In this document: positions 1-11,960 of the stretch, piece by piece
Layout of the letters: every line of letters starts with the position of its first letter
Position numbering within the stretch: the stretch's first letter is position 1
Assembly (NCBI GenBank): GCA_036345935.2
Contig: JADWOT020001439.1
Coordinates: 1-64,000 of the forward strand
Origin: Taenia hydatigena
Taxonomy: Eukaryota > Platyhelminthes > Cestoda > Cyclophyllidea > Taeniidae
Direction: 5' to 3'
DNA length: 64,000 nucleotides
The notes under the pieces: model-generated
Databases searched by the model: none
The model's input: the letters and a program-made list of their open reading frames with translations, nothing else
Told to the model about the DNA's origin: nothing
Program-made: the position numbers and the translations under genes

Positions 1-322
1 GTGTATGTAGAGTAGCTTAAAAATTGGCAACTTTACAACTTCGAAAATATTTTCTCAAAATACAATGCCTCACTTTAAATACAGCGAATCTGAGTTGCTC
101 AAATATGATTTTAATACTTTTTTCTTTAATTGTGTTTATGGGCAAGTGGTGGGAGGACAATTTCAATCTGGTCGCGAACCAACGGATTTGCTCTCCAGAT
201 CCTGATACACCCTAGTCCTACCTTACAATAGCATAAATGTCTAGAGGCAACCAACTTTCTCCTTTAGTAAGGGTGGAAGAAGAGACGAGGAAGAAAGAGA
301 AAAACGATCTGCGACGGCATGC
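1..322 (+). repeat. Block A, partial copy at window edge
   Basis: This stretch matches the inner part of both arms of the 48.1-53.2 kb palindrome. It shares the string 'ccaactttctcctttagtaa' near 249 with the right arm near 50970, and in reverse complement with the left arm near 50400. Its first bases also match sequence just inside the left arm (near 50620-50645 in reverse complement), so it follows the left-arm version across the palindrome centre. It runs off the left edge of the window. A 63-codon open frame inside it is not preserved in the other copies, so I do not call a gene. Confidence 0.85.
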
Positions 323-459
323 CTCTGTATCTATATCAATAAGCAAGGAAAACAATTCTTAGCGCCAAATTTGCAATTCAAAAATAACCAGAATAGATTT
401 TCATGGGAAGCTACAAAGCAGAATCAAAAGGGTAATTGTATCTGCCAAATGATGTTCAG

Positions 460-1035
460 GCAACAAGTTAAAGTGCGAACAGTAAATGCAGTCTTTTACA
501 GGCAAAACTTGCGCTAGATAAGTGAAAATATGCTTTGTTTGATGCGTATTGTACAGTCAGGCATATTTTGAACACATCTCTCTGCCAACTCTAACCTGTT
601 AATTTTGTGGTCCTGCTGAAAAGCAATGAGTAGAGGCGGTCGAAGGGGAGGTGGACCGCGAAATTAATTTGCCTGCAGAACAGACTTTAAAAACAGTACA
701 CCATTGCATTTGCTAGTCATTTCACGATCCACATCGTCCTTGCAAAACTTGCAGAAAGGAGTGCAAGATTTGAATGCTAACAAGGCGGATTACGTTCCAG
801 TGATTTAATCCCTTATAATATGGAGTGGAACTTTTATGTCAAGGATGGTCTGCTTAATTACTTATCAGGGTGCCTCAGAGGAAGGTCAATGCTCCAGTTG
901 TGCTATCCAGCAAGATTTTATAGTGCAGTAAACTTCTGCTTCACTGGCACAGCCGTGGCATTGCGGCGAGAGAGGCGTCCGCCTTCACAAAGTAATTTAT
1001 GCAATTCTTTATGCATGCGATCTAAAGCGACTTGA
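460..1035 (-). repeat. Block B, inverted partial copy with exon relic
   Basis: In reverse complement this matches 4300-4870. Part of it (685-940) also matches 54205-54460 closely in the same orientation. Two exon-like stretches on the minus strand share reading frame with other copies. One near 960-1035 reads ALDRMHKELHKLLCEGG and corresponds to a frame near 4310. One near 680-790 has the cysteine pattern CTPFCKFCKDDVD. Stops lie between them, so this is a relic. The stretch from 323 to 460 shows nothing I recognise. Confidence 0.8.
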
Positions 1036-1499
1036 GCTTAGTACCTTGGAATGAATCCAGCAAGAAAAAGAATTTATTTCATGAAAGCAAATCAAAATTT
1101 TGTCTGATTTTTAAACACATCAAAATTTGATAAATGAACCAACCCTTGTATGGCGCGTGCCACTACGCTAAAACCTCAATCATTGGGACTCGAAGGACCA
1201 TACATCAACTTTAACATTCAACCGGTGGCCGTCCATATTTGCCTTTTACCCTGACTAACGAAAATAGGTAGCACTTTGGAGGCGATGAAGACTGCAGCGG
1301 AGTGTAATGCAATCCTAATTAGGACGGCTAGTGTAGAATGAATGCTCTTCACTGCTGTGATCATAAAAGGATCACTGAAGTCGATCGTAGATAAGCTTAT
1401 AAAGTTTGGCATGATTAAGGCATCTTGCTGCGGTAATTTGCTAATCGCAACACTCGGTAGTCTGGATACCGCCTTATGTTGACAGTGCACTATAAAACG
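1036..1499. other. No recognised feature
   Basis: I see no repeat copy and no convincing gene. A 114-codon minus-strand frame runs through 1218-1562, but it has no recognisable domain and overlaps the start of block F without being kept in the second F copy. Confidence 0.5.
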
Positions 1500-3300
1500 C
1501 GCTGTCGTTGGCGAGTCGTGAGCACGCAGGTGGAAGTAATTTGAGATGGGGAGATAGAGCACTCCCTTTTTACTATCGCCTAACCCATTTCCAGTAATAT
1601 TCAGCTAATCCTAATTTTTTTCTGCGAATCTTTATCAAGGTAGGGATGTTGACAAAGAAGAAGAACCCACCTGTTTAATGATCAAATTTCTACTCACCGA
1701 CCCGATGCTAGTCGTCTGGAACCAAATCACTAACATGCAAGGCAAAATAAGGGCACAAGAAGATGGCAGGGCCTGACGCCGTAGCATTCAAATGTTTATT
1801 TCGTTTAGCACGAGCGAAGACCAGAAGTTATCCTCACATTTCACTCATCAATCGATGTGATATAGGTAAACTCAAAAGAAATCGAGCGAACATGTTTCAA
1901 TTTCATTAATACAACAACATTGACCTCGTAACCCACGATTCAGAAACAGGCACCTGTACCGTAATCTAGATCCAACTTTAGCCCACTCACTCCCCTTCAT
2001 AAAAACTAAGCAGTATTACTGAATATAGAGATTGCGGTAATTGAAGCTTCTAAGCCAAGGTTCGCAAATTATCCGTTTTGGTGCCTTTCATTGCAAACAC
2101 ACGTTCGTACTTCTAAAATCCATTGCTCTGAGACCCTGGAGCCTTCATTTTAAAGAGTAAAATTTACTTACTGCATGAAAGTTTGGTATGTGTCAAGAGT
2201 GTTAGCTTCACTTTCACACACATCCTTTAGCATCAACCAAGGAAGGAGAGTGAGTGTCGCGCCACAGCACGATTGTTTTGGTGTTAGGCATCATGCGTTG
2301 GCTGATGTTTAAAAGGACAATGAGACAGTGCTGTCACTGTTCAAAGATGTGCAGAACTAATGCTTGGCAGAATATATTTGTTGTTCAACTGGCTTGCAAG
2401 CCTAGACTAAAATGCATATAAGTCGATATCAGAAGCGTCACCATCTATTCTCTATGCTGTTCTCGAGGCAGATACAGAGGAATCACTGTTTTCACTGTCG
2501 TTGCTCTTTGATATAGCTTCGGCACTCCAAAGGGTATGGTCAGCAGAATAGATAAATGCACAGCGTACATCAAAGAAGGAGGAAATGACATGAGTGCTGT
2601 AGTTATAGCGAATGCTTACAGCGTAGCGCAACATTCATACGGGTGAGGACATGACCATTGCCATGGTCCTTCCCATTACACATCACGGGATAAACAGAAA
2701 GGCCATAGCTCTGCAGAACGCCTATAAACATTACAGCACTACTGCCGGCTATCACAAACTGATAAATCCCGCATGTCACACACGCGCGACTTATGAACTC
2801 GAGTGAGGCAATCAGGGCATGACATATGATGCTGGTAGGGTTGACGCCAATAACAAATTGCGGCAAGGGCGAATTTATAAAAACCGATATAAAGTGCAAA
2901 TAATTTAGTCTTCTTCCTTGCAAATCGCACCACGACTTAATGGGGTTTTGCTGTCTCCTTGATTTCCATCATACGCTAATGGAGTGGTCCGCTTCTCCAC
3001 CCACCGGCTCTTTACTGACTTGGCACTTTGGTTCTACTGACTTCGGTGGGAGACTAAAGGGCCTGCCACCTCACTCACACGGTTATTTAATCACTACTTC
3101 CGTCAATTGTTGAACCAATGGAGGCGCATCTAAGGTATTTAAAAACATTCTGTGCGTGGTTTGAATTGACACTTTTATTGTGCAAAGGTGTGTTGATGCG
3201 GGAAATAGGCGGCAGTGCGAGACCTCCCACTAAGTAAAATGTCAATAATTTTGTCAGAAGGCTGTTTTTGATTTGGGTGATGTCAATTCCCATTCTCCTG
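1500..3300 (+). repeat. Block F, copy 1
   Basis: This is colinear over about 1.8 kb with 59555-61260 at the other end of the window, same orientation. Landmarks shared by both copies include 'gcatcaaccaaggaaggaga' (2231 and 60263), the stretch beginning 'gcgtcaccatctattctct' (2435 and 60466), and the 'ttaatcactacttccgt' element near 3088 and 61118. A shorter piece recurs at 26050-26440. The copies differ by many substitutions and small indels, so the duplication is old. Confidence 0.9.
2620..2835 (-). pseudogene. Exon relic with CxxC pairs, frameshifted
   Basis: On the minus strand this reads CPDC, about ten residues, then a second CxxC (CVTC), then the hydrophobic stretch GIYQFVIAGSSAVMFIGVLQ and the segment GNGHVLTRMNVALRC, followed by a GTAAGC donor-like site. 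The copy at 60645-60860 preserves the same peptide with conservative changes and keeps CPDC and CVTC in one frame. Here one extra base separates the two CxxC pairs. A third, more diverged copy is at 26050-26245. The double CxxC could be a zinc knuckle and the hydrophobic run a membrane segment, but I do not recognise the family. Shared frame across copies suggests a former exon, and the frameshift suggests it is dead here. Confidence 0.45.
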
Positions 3301-4005
3301 TTTTAATGATTAGGGTATTTGAAGCTAAGTAATTTTGGCATGCTAACTAAGACAATTCATCTTCTCTTTAATGGCAGAAGAAAGCTGCTTAACGGGATTT
3401 CGAGATTGCAGATTAAACTCCAGAAATACACCTTTACAATGAATGGGTGAGTCCAGACCATATCTGCTTGCAAAAAATTGGGTGATGTCAAAAATGATGC
3501 CAAGACTAATGACCGTAAGGTGTATTTCTGCCCTGTTCTTGATTATAATAGACAACAAATATCCCACATCTAATGTCGTCATCAAAATTATTCGTCAGAG
3601 TAGTACAGAACTAAAATCCATGACGTTAATCAGGGTAGGTAGACTTGGACTCATAAGTTCCACATTTTGGCAAAGGATACTTTGCAGTGACAGATCAAGC
3701 AATCACAAGAGCGAGATGAGACCTGCCTTTTTCACCGACATTAGCAGAGGCTCTTTCTTCCTTTCCTCCGTACATCTTTCCCTTCTTTTTACTCCTATTC
3801 ATCGTGTCACCTTCTTTCTTTCTGTCTTTCCTTATCCTAGTGCCTCTCCTTCTTTCCGTGACTAACACCTTATAGCCTACTAGTAGGTTCTCCTCTCAGG
3901 GGTAATTCACATGCAATTTGCGTATATTGAAGCAGATGCCAAAATAAACGCGCAATGCAATGGTGTTAATGCACTTGCATAATCTTTTCCCTTAAAGTGG
4001 ATCAA
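3301..4005. other. Unrecognised; short pyrimidine tract
   Basis: No block copy was found. The plus strand from about 3748 to 3860 is strongly C/T-rich, similar in style to the long tract at 28.5-29.9 kb. A 140-codon plus-strand frame (3443-3865) ends in this tract and owes its Ser/Phe/Pro-rich tail to it; I do not consider it a gene. Confidence 0.45.
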
Positions 4006-4009
4006 CGTT

Positions 4010-4205
4010 TAGGCTGTTATAAATCATCCTTACCGCTGCCCTGAACCTGCGTATAAGACCCAAAAAGAATATTCTGAGATGAATTATACTAAAGTCACCA
4101 ATATTCACCACCTTCTCCAAACATGCCTTAACCAGACTCACCTAACTGATGGGTCTTGCTGAGAAGGAAAAGGGAAATCGGAAAACATAGAGAGTGCAGA
4201 AAAGC
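4010..4205 (+). repeat. Block L, copy 1 (exon-B relic)
   Basis: This matches 32215-32400 and 44940-45195. All three copies can be read in a frame containing TCLNQ(T/F)HLTD or a close variant. Copy 1 retains YTKV and then TCLNQTHLTDG but has lost about a dozen codons in between compared with the 32.2-kb copy. It is probably a decayed exon of the secreted-protein family described at 31958-33575. Confidence 0.6.
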
Positions 4206-4299
4206 CTGACCCGACCTACTGTAAATTACAGAAATTTTAACTCGCTTTTCTGCAATAAATCCTTTCCCCAGTTGTATGAATTATAATTTATTAATCCCA

Positions 4300-6220
4300 A
4301 TTCGCTTTAGATCGTAGGCTTAGTGATTCGTATAAGTTGCTTTGCGAGGTCGAACGCCTCTCCTCGCTGCAATCACAGAAACGCCTACGAGGCAGAAGCT
4401 TACTGCACTATGAAATCTTACCAAGTCGCACAAGTGGGGCGTTAGCCATCATTTGAGGAACTTTACCAAGAAGTTAAACAGATCATTCTTGACAGAGAAG
4501 TTCCAACCTATGTAAAATGGGAATAAATTACTGAACCCAATCCACCTCGCTTGCGTCAAAACTTGTGCTTCTTTCGTATATAGTTCGTAAGAACAATAAG
4601 GAATCGCAAAACGACAAGCAAATGCACTAGTGAACTGTGTTTAGACTCGATTTGCAGTGGATTTAATTTCCTTCGACCCCTCCTGCATATTTCTTTTTAG
4701 TATGACCACAAAACCAACAGGTTTTGGTTGACAAGGTAATGTGTTTAAAATACGCCTGATTGCACACCATACATCAAACAAATATAATTTTTCCTTTAGC
4801 GCTAGTTTTGCCTGTAAAATACTGTATTCACTGACATCGTTTCCAATTGCTGTCTGAGCATTAGTTGGCAAAAACACCTAAGCCTCATGGTGAGGTAATT
4901 TCGATTCTACAGCGCAGAGTTTCCACGCATTTTTATTGTTGTTATTAGTTAAATATTAGATTTAGCATCATTATTTGGATTTCTTTGCCTAGTAGTGCTG
5001 GAGTAAAGACACGATTAATGCCTTCATGCCCACAGTATAGCCAAGATGGATGTTCGAAGCAGACTGATCATGAATTTAAATCCGACTTGAAGACCCGTCT
5101 TGATGTTTTGCCAAGGAGATGTCGGTAAGGTAGTGTACTGCTAAAAGCGCGGTGGAAGAAGGAGGCTTTCCTTAGTTGGTAAGTGTCAGGTGCAGCTTTC
5201 CTGTGCTCTATTCACTGCCGACTTCAGATGATGAGGCTAAGGGAAATAACTGCCATTTAAGATAAAATCTGCCATATCTACCTGCCAATTAATTTGAGTT
5301 GGGCTTGTGTTTACGTTGTCGTAAGCTCACTGGCCACCCAGCCTGTGTCCATTCCACAACGCAGGGAGGTGTACAAGAAGAGTCTCAATGAGTCGCTTAC
5401 AGCTAACCAGAGGAGACAGCCTGGCTGTGAGCCTAGAAAACTATAGGCCTTTTGGAGGCGCCAATCTGTAGCAGCTGAATGTTCGTTGCCTTTTCGCTGT
5501 GAAAACAGATCAGCAGATATGGGATGGTGCACGCAAGTACTGGGACTGTGGAGATGGATGGGTATTCAGTAGTCAAATCAATAGACGAAAATCCATGGAT
5601 TGTGGCGACTGTAGGGTGTAAAGTTGAACTTCCGACGTAATCAGTGCAGACTCAGTGGCAGACCTTTATAACAAATTGAGTCCACTTTTATCCGACGTAT
5701 TTTTGACTTCCACACGTATACTGCTAGCATTCGTGCAATCATTTCAGCATAGCCTTCTTAGTCCAAGGAGGAATGGTAGCATGATTCCATGCATAAAAGC
5801 TATCAAACTGCTAAATTTCTTATTTTGCACTTGTTACCATTCCATAGAGCATGGCTTATTCCATAAAAGTGTCATATTTTGTCAGCAGTACTCACGCAGT
5901 CGCCTGTCCAATTGTTTGTGATTGCGAATGTGCCGTTTTAGCGCTGTGCAATCATAAGACATTCAAGGTGGTTGCTGGAGCACTGGAATGCAATACGCTC
6001 ATCTTCTTCGTCGCAAAAATGTCTATGCGTAGAATGGTGTGCGTCAGTTAAAACAGTTTTATGCGAAGCTCATAAGTTTGTCAGTTGCTTGCTCTGAAGA
6101 CGCTAGACCGCCTGCATATCGGGTGGGTGAGTTGGCGCTGGCGGTTCGTGAGGAGGAAACAAATGCTACTTCACGAAGCAGAATCCTGCCCTTCTAATAA
6201 ATACATACAAGGGTAATGAA
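4300..6220 (+). repeat. Block B, longest copy
   Basis: This is the fullest copy of a unit repeated at 19000-20785 and, truncated, at 38497-39475; inverted or partial pieces lie at 460-1035 and 54205-54815. Shared landmarks include the 'gtggatttaat' intron-like start near 4659, the 'aaatacgcctgatt' stretch near 4748, 'gatcagcagatatgggat' near 5508 and 'gaaaatccatggattgtggcgactg' split around 5587. Exon-like frames near its 5' end are interrupted by stops. The order B-C-D-E continues from here and is repeated at 38.5-43.7 kb. Confidence 0.88.
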
Positions 6221-6733
6221 AGGGCGGACACAAATCTGAATAGCTGGGAATGGCCCCATAAGTCAAAACCCATCAGGGATTCGCTTATTCAAGCTCAACG
6301 CTTGGGATCACACCATTTCTCATGTTTTAAAAGCTAATTAGTGCAGCATTTGTAGTCCAGTAAAAGTGTGAGAGGCCGAATTAAGGATAAAACAGTTGAA
6401 TTATGCCTTCTTGACTTCTAGGATCTGCAGTTTTGCAATAGCAGTGCATCGTATTCAAATCTTTGTGGATAACCAGTTTTTCTCTGTGGAACTGATTTTA
6501 CTTATTCCGTAACAAAAATACAGAAAAATGGAAAAGGCATGCAGATTGCCTATGTCTTTGCATTCTTACTATGCGATTGTATGCGTGTGAGCTGCTTCGT
6601 CGAATTTCTTGTTGAAAATAGTTCAACACAATCATTATGCGCATAGAAATCGAGGACTTGACTGCCACTCGACGACCACCGCCTCAAAGCAAAACATTTT
6701 GAGTGAAACCTACTCTCGACTACATCTAGAATT

Positions 6734-6925
6734 CATTTTGCTGTGCACGATACACACCCATTCCTAGAAGTCGTAAGAGCAGAGGCACCAAAGGCAATTT
6801 TGAGTCAGCTAGAGGAAATGGAGCATTCACCATTTGATGACATCAATGCCCGTGCTCTCCTTCAAGTATTTGCCTGCCTAGTTATTGAGGTAGCCGAAAA
6901 TTTTGATGTTAAGAAATGGGCATGA
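6734..6925 (+). pseudogene. Exon-like frame, unknown protein
   Basis: The frame encodes an acidic, helix-prone peptide beginning HPFLEVVRAEAPKAILSQLE and ending in a lysine/tryptophan motif before a TGA stop. The second copy (about 39885-40060) keeps PFLEVARVEVPKATLSQLK and then breaks through several one-base indels. Similar codons in both copies argue for a former coding exon rather than a chance frame. No domain is recognisable. It may be the last exon of a lost gene, or a chance frame in a repeat. Confidence 0.35.
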
Positions 6926-7115
6926 AAACGGCAATGTATTTTGATAATACGCTGTTAGTGATAGTGGCCTGGACTAGAAGTTAAACACCTAGACACATGT
7001 TGAGAAGCGACTGATACGTGAGTTGCCTCTGAAGGCTTGCGAAGGTTGGAAGTGTAAGCTTAGATTTCAAATCCGCCCAAGGGGGACTGTAAGGTGGGTA
7101 TTGTAGTGGGCCTAA

Positions 7116-7322
7116 GTGAGAGCCAATTTTACTATGCTTAGGAAGAATGGAGTTAGTTACACTAGAGAAGCTTGCGTTGAATTCACGGTAGTTGAACATA
7201 TCAGTGTTGAAGAACTCACTCATTTGCAGAGATCGTTGGACAGCAAGGGATGGCAAATCAGAAGAATTGTTGTGATCGTCATGCGAAGGGTGATTTTGAC
7301 AGAGCTGAGCCGTAAAGTGTAA
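7116..7322 (+). pseudogene. Exon-like frame, unknown protein
   Basis: This is a 68-codon open stretch starting at a GTG codon and ending in TAA. It contains RANFTMLRKNGVS, then VEHISVEELTHLQRSLDS, then a basic C-terminus ending ELSRKV. The copy at about 40253-40460 shares RANFTML, NGVS and EHVSVE but shifts frame and reaches a stop after 'HSFAEII'. The preserved amino-acid pattern suggests a decayed terminal exon. I do not recognise a family. Confidence 0.3.
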
Positions 7323-7490
7323 CTCGAGCTGCAGAGGGGAGGATGGGGAGTGACGTCTGATAAGGTCATGATATTAAATCGCTTCACGGCGATGTCAATG
7401 ATGCAAGAAGCATGTGATCTACTTTGCTAATTTACTAAACATTCGAAAAGAAGTATCTAAGGAAACTAGAAAGGTTGGTTAGTAGTCTTA

Positions 7491-9769
7491 GAACTCGACG
7501 GTGCGCCGGTTTCTTATGTCGTGTGCATGCGTGCTTCACCCACTTGACGCTAGTGGCAACTGCGGAAATGTCAAAAACGCAGACGTCATCGCCCTTTCGT
7601 GTCAGTCGTTAGGTCAGCGATGGATCCGTCATTCGAACTGGATTGGAAATCAGTCGTGTAAAGCATTCCTGTGCAAGCTTGTTCTCACCCTTTCATTGTA
7701 ACATCCGCAGGTCATCCTCAATGCCCTTTACGTAATAACGTGTAAATGGGTTTTTGGTTCGAGAATTTTATACGCATTTCTTTTAAATTAGATGTCGACT
7801 TGCTAATTTATCTTCATCAAGGCTGATCTTTCTACAGCATCAGGTCACGGGGCCAGAACTTCTAGCCTTACGACTCCAAGTGCACTGCGTAATTTGTCGG
7901 CTGCAGTCAAAGAAACAGCAGTATCCGCCTGAAGGTGATGCGCTGTTCCTAGCATCGATGAGATAAGAAGTGGTCTACAGCATCGGTGATTGGTTAAGAG
8001 GCAAAAGAGAGTCAACAGGCTTTCCATCGTGCAATTCAGTTGTTAGAATTGGGCTAATGCTTAAATGACTCAAATGGCACTAGGTAGATTGTTGCCCATG
8101 CACCACGCAGCAATTTACCCAAGAATCTTCTACTGACATATCCACCAGGCGGGTCAAACATTACTGTTATGAACTGGATGCTTTACCATGCACCTCTAAC
8201 ATTTGGTGCCTTTCGAAGCGTCGTATGCATTCGCTATTGCAAATTTTCTGCTCCTCTTACTAGATTGACTTTCGAATAGGCGACAAGGGATAGAAATTGT
8301 GAGGGGAAGAAGTGAATTGGGGAGACGAGTTGATTTGATTTTATGCTGCATGGAATTGAGCTACGATTTGAGGTTAAGCAGGATTGTATCGTTGAGCAAC
8401 GGAATAGGGTCACTCTCTCATGTGCTCTATCACATCTGTTTAACCTTATTTTGCCGCTTAAGATCGGTGGTTATTAGATGGTAAGGAAACTATTGGCTCA
8501 TGTGCAGTAGTACAGATCAACTTATGGTATAATGATCAGAAATCAAAGCATAAGATGGTGACGCGCTTCATTAGTCACCACATCCCTTGCATGTTGCCTG
8601 AGGGCAGTCTCAGTCTGTGGATGCTCAAACTGGTTTGTGAAACTAATCGCGTGCTACACGGTCAATGTTTGCATGTTCGGATATGAAGTTACCAGGTCGC
8701 CTTTATCCCATCTGATGTGGCTTTTGAATCAGTGTATGAACTAATAAATGGAGGGTTACATGAGTATCTTATTTTTAGTGCGGGCAGAATAGGTTGGCCT
8801 TGTGGGCGAAGACTTCAGTTGAAGATGACGTTTAAGATTGCGAGTGAGTGCCATATACCAAGTGACTAGACGCCTACTAAACAGTAAAACGCAACGATGG
8901 AAAGAAACATGACAATGTGGAAGAAGACAGTAGCAGAGACAATGATGCCGCCGCTCACTCCGACATTACCAAGCAGCAAATAAAATTGTTGTGATTTTTA
9001 GCATCAATGCCATCATGCTGAATAACCGATGCAAGTAGAAAATACCACTCATCGCAGCCGTTCACCTCATTCACTTGCTGAAATTAAGCGATTTGGCCAC
9101 TTCAAGTTTGCATTTGCCATAGCGAGGTGCAGTCCTTAGACCTTCTCGACGGTCACCGCTTTTGCTCTCTTTTTAGGCATATATTGCCTGGCATATGGGA
9201 ACAGTCAATACATGGAACGGCGAATGCATTTAGCATCCCCTTAGGTGGGCTAAGCTCACGTCTTTTTACGGTTATTAATGGCAATGCAAGTTATTGGTGG
9301 CACTAGCTACAAACAAAATTTGCACTGCTGTTCTCCTACAATGCATCTTTGCAGTTAAGAGAAATCCACGTCCTAGTTATTTCAAAAAGTGATCTTGAGT
9401 TACTACACGTTTTCGCGCATAAAGTAAAGCCTCAGACAAAGTTCAACTAGCTATGTACTTATTTCCAACCATTTTTGACTTCACTCATCTAGCCAGACGG
9501 AATCATCAGCATGAAAGCGCTGCATTCGCTTCAAATAGGTGTCGGTCTTCAGTCCACATTCTAATGCTGACCCATAAAGCGTCAAAATTTCTAAGCTGTG
9601 ACCTCCTGCTACTTGTTTTTAGTCAACAACAAGCACTTCGAGCCTTGGGGTTTCGTGAGTGAGGATGGTATGCGATGGAGTAGCAAATACGACTGCAAGT
9701 GCAGGTGCAATTCCGCCCTCGGTTTTTGCACCAACATTGCGGTATATACGATTCAATGCAAATCCAGGG
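7491..9769. other. No recognised feature; absent from the 38-44 kb copy
   Basis: This begins the roughly 3.6-kb stretch that separates block C from block D here but is missing between 40640 and 40655 in the second copy. It is therefore an insertion in one copy or a deletion in the other. I see only short frames without recognisable domains. Confidence 0.5.
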
Positions 9770-10125
9770 CAGTTCGTTTGCCTTCCAACAGCGCAGGGCG
9801 GTACGTGGCGGGTGTATGGCCAATTACCAATGAGGTCCCAGAGGTGCAGCTATTTGTAGCCTAGAACTGGAACGGCCTCAAACATAAACCGCGAAAACAG
9901 ATGGTGCGAATGAAAAGCGCGTGTACTGGCCATGGGTTTGGCAATCCACTATTGGAGTGGCATCGACGCAGCACACCACCCTGCATCAACTCCCAATGCT
10001 TAATGCCCGAGATGTTGCTGATGCCGCTTTGTTGATGTAGACCGGGTTCGCAATGTATCGGATAGCGTGCAGCGATATTCGAGCCGTTAGAGCGACGAGC
10101 TACAAAGCAATCGAGAGTCTAGAGC
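9770..10125 (+). repeat. Block H, copy 1
   Basis: This matches 61895-62275. Shared strings include 'acagatggtgcgaatgaaa' (9897 and 62046) and 'gcgcgtgtactggccat' near 9917 and 62067. A shared frame reads QFVCLPTAQGGTWRVYG here and QFICLPT...TAQSGTWQVCG in the other copy, the latter with eight extra residues. That may be part of an old exon. Confidence 0.85.
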
Positions 10126-10285
10126 GCTAGCTTGCGACCCACTTCTGAAACCCGTGAGCGCGATGGCACACGCGCTGACTGTCTAGACGTCTTTTGCTTC
10201 AGTAACGTCAGAAGTAATTACACACTCAATCGTCGGCATTATGGAGCTAAATGAATGTGCGCAATGTCGAAAATGCGAGGGAGAA

Positions 10286-10378
10286 CGTCATTGCGAGCAG
10301 AATTTGAACCTGCGCAGGGACTACCTAGTGGATATTTGGTCCATTGCATTCAAATGCTCTGCACGACTAGGCATACGG
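10286..10378 (-). pseudogene. tRNA-Ser-like relic
   Basis: Read on the minus strand, the 3' half closely resembles eukaryotic tRNA-Ser. It has an anticodon-stem-like 'atggac...tccac', a long variable arm, then 'gcgcaggttcaaattctgc', which forms a T-arm with a five-base stem and TTCAAAT loop, followed by 'tcgca'. The D-arm side ('atgcctagtcgtgcagagc') is recognisable but carries an insertion of about ten bases before the anticodon stem. The anticodon loop lacks the invariant T33, and the acceptor strands do not pair well. It is therefore a dead tRNA gene or the head of a tRNA-derived short element, not a working tRNA. Confidence 0.5.
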
Positions 10379-11119
10379 TCAGAGCGAAGTTAACGATGTT
10401 ACGTAAGCCTCAGCGTGATAGATGCGAAATGCCTCAATTTAAACATGTCTAACATTAGAACCGATTCCTTCAAGTTGCTAGTTGTAAACGCCGCATAAAT
10501 CGTCAGCGGCCTTAGGAGCGCTATTTGCAAGATTAATTTTACTCAAGAATTATGCGATGGGGAATTACATCTCAAGTGCATTGCTAACCCTAAGATTGCT
10601 GATGCGAATTCCCGAGGAGGAAGGCGAGAAGATGCAATTCCCATCATTTAACAAGTTATACAGCATTGTAAGTTTGCACACTTCCCAGCGGTCACTACTA
10701 TGCCGTCAATGCTAAGTATCATTGTTTTCCAAGGAATACTTTTGATTAATAACGGGAGACTGAAGATGGAATTTCGATGAGTCGTATTAATGAAGCAAAC
10801 AGAGCTGGTCTCGCAAAGCGTCAACTCAGTCCCCACTCGACTAGTACAGAAAGCGGTCACATGTAATGATAGCTCAGCTGTTGGTGATGGTGATTACGCA
10901 TTCGCTGCAGTTTGGCAAATAGTGAGGCTGGTTGAACTTGCGTCCATGTATTAGTAAAACAAGCATGAAATGCTTGAAACAGCTCATCTAAGCCCTTCCC
11001 CTGCCTTAGTTTGCATTAAAAATCAAAGAAGCTTTTATAGGATCATCACCAAAGCGCTGTAAGTGCTGTGCGTGAACGTCTCTTGCACTCTCATCGTCCT
11101 ACGATAACGAGCTCTTAAG
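10379..11119. other. No recognised feature
   Basis: Only short frames are present, on both strands, without domain signatures. This is the right part of the segment lacking in the 38-44 kb copy. Confidence 0.45.
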
Positions 11120-11960
11120 TTATAGCACTACTTTACTTGATCATGCAATAATTACTACTCCTCTTTAAAATTAGCCCACTAGCATGCTCTCCTTAATAAA
11201 GAAAAGGCCTCATTGACAATGAGGTTGCAGCTACCGTCCCTGCGGATGCAAACCTAATTCACGTTAAGTCCAAACGTGGTGCTAGAAAGTGTTTTAGCAT
11301 TTGATATAAAGTAAGCTAAAACGTGCTGCTGACTCGGGTTGTCCTCGTTCCTGGAAAGTGCCCCACCAGGAAGTCAGACCATTCGTGTCTAATGTCGGAC
11401 AGATGTGATTTAGCACAGTGGTGAGACTTGCGTGTACGGGTACGTCCTCCTACCAATGGAGTACGCAGAAGACTGGTCCTGAGTGTGAGGCAGTCAAGTA
11501 AACATAATTGTGGTGACGAATTGACGATAGATTTGGAGTGTTTATTAGCCGTCCTAAAAGCGCATTTTGAAAAGGCTCAGTAGGGGCGCGATTCTCCGAG
11601 TATTAAACGAATTGTTTAGAAACGCACGTCTGCGAAATCACCTTCGTTAAGTAACTGGGTTCAATAAGAGCCTGCTCCAAGCAACTTGATGCAAATAAAC
11701 TAAAACTGTCGCAGAGATATGCGTAATCATTCATCTACCGACATTTGATGACACAAAAGATGCTAGCAAAATGCCGTGATTGGAAAGAAAGTAAAATTCA
11801 CGACTCTTCTTCTGCACTCCACTGAAGAGGCAGGTTAAGGCAACGAGGCGAAATCAGAACAATGCGGAATGTCTCGACCCTAACCTAATGGCACATATGC
11901 CCACATGGTAAATGGGTAAAACATCAGCGTTTCGTAGCCAACACATCGAAGTCACTCCAC
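11120..11960 (+). repeat. Block D, copy 1
   Basis: This matches 40655-41800 in the same orientation. Shared strings include 'ttgatcatgcaataattact' (11138 and 40668), 'ccaccaggaagtcagaccat' (11364 and 41253) and 'gacgactcttcttctgc' or a near variant around 11800 and 41660. The right copy has extra sequence after 40750 containing an unrelated 82-codon frame. Confidence 0.88.

Larger units (their letters stand above)
6360..7490 (+). repeat. Block C, copy 1
   Basis: This is colinear with 39490-40640. Both copies carry 'gtggcctggactagaagtta' (6965 and 40099) and 'gggtattgtagtgggcctaa' (7096 and 40228). The left copy holds two open stretches that look like exons and are damaged in the right copy (see the next two entries). 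Confidence 0.9.

Noticed and set aside
680..790. Nanos-type zinc finger suggested by CKFCKDD
   Set aside because: The later His and Cys of the Nanos CCHC knuckle are absent at the required spacing.
2620..2835. Tetraspanin fragment
   Set aside because: There is a hydrophobic run near CxxC, but no CCG motif or second membrane segment.
3443..3865. 140-codon plus-strand frame
   Set aside because: No recognisable domain, the end lies in a pyrimidine-rich tract that creates a Ser/Phe-rich tail, and there is no second copy.
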